Assembly: GCA_018241965.1 (NCBI GenBank)
Contig: JAFECS010000026.1
Span: forward strand, 1-64,000
Origin: Pseudomonadota bacterium
GTDB taxonomy: Bacteria; Pseudomonadota; Gammaproteobacteria; Berkiellales; Berkiellaceae
Direction of reading: 5' to 3'
Length of the DNA stretch: 64,000 bases
Position numbers and translations under genes: made by a program. Positions 63,974-64,000 of this stretch are shown here, in pieces (within the stretch, counting starts at the first letter, position 1; each line of letters starts with the position of its first letter). The notes under the pieces were generated by a model. It made no database searches and was not told the DNA's origin. It saw nothing but the letters and a program-made list of their open reading frames with translations.

Positions 63974-64000
63974 CAAAGTAGACGCTTTTATCTTCACCTC

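Overview
The window looks like the chromosome of an AT-rich, host-associated gammaproteobacterium of the Legionellales/Coxiellaceae type; an intranuclear amoeba parasite such as Candidatus Berkiella is one fit. This is inference from content, not from a marker gene. The clues are a Dot/Icm (type IVB) IcmL/DotI-like protein, a VirK-like secreted protein, and many large eukaryote-like proteins (ankyrin, Sel1/TPR, leucine-rich repeat, YopJ-like, patatin-like, thaumatin-like) mixed with ordinary gammaproteobacterial housekeeping genes.

Layout. 0.2-7.4 kb: Rpn-type nuclease, SbmA/BacA-like ABC exporter, VirK-like protein, a large unknown protein and a secreted thaumatin-like protein. 7.4-18.6 kb: a decayed DUF4143 ATPase tail, an ankyrin + YopJ-like protein, an aldo/keto reductase, an ankyrin + cysteine-peptidase-like protein, a convergent patatin pair (one with a broken active site), an IcmL-like protein and a helical unknown. 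18.8-26 kb: three consecutive Sel1/TPR plus coiled-coil genes, a 697-aa unknown, two tiny ORFs, a BtpA-like protein and a small protein with a near-textbook ubiquitin-interacting motif. 26-35.6 kb: secreted M28 peptidase, UspA, PH-domain membrane protein, TPR protein, bacteriocin-like peptide, a second YopJ-like protein and two DUF4143 AAA+ ATPases. 35.6-42.4 kb: two very large paralogues with a C-terminal tRNA nucleotidyltransferase/poly(A)-polymerase domain, each preceded by the same duplicated hairpin leader.

42.4-52.4 kb is a compact minus-strand housekeeping run, in transcription order tex, priA, ftsN-like (SPOR), hslV, hslU, ubiE, ubiJ, ubiB. It links ribosome/transcription maintenance, replication restart, division, HslUV proteolysis and ubiquinone synthesis. 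52.5-54.5 kb holds divergent bioA and bioD (biotin). 54.5-64 kb carries a periplasmic unknown, a catalytically dead HtpX-like membrane protein, an S9 peptidase, two small Srx/ParB-like paralogues, a leucine-rich-repeat protein, cysQ, a DnaA-box-bearing intergenic region, an RMD1/DUF155 protein and a second bacteriocin-like peptide.

The most interesting signals are the nucleotidyltransferase-domain paralogues with duplicated leader, the two ankyrin/YopJ-like proteins with a conserved H-E-C triad, a recurrent M-x-x-G N-terminus on otherwise unrelated accessory proteins, the UIM protein, a 3 x 32-bp palindromic tandem repeat touching a start codon, and a pair of bacteriocin-like peptides with a shared leader. 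No tRNA, rRNA, CRISPR array or intact insertion sequence was seen.
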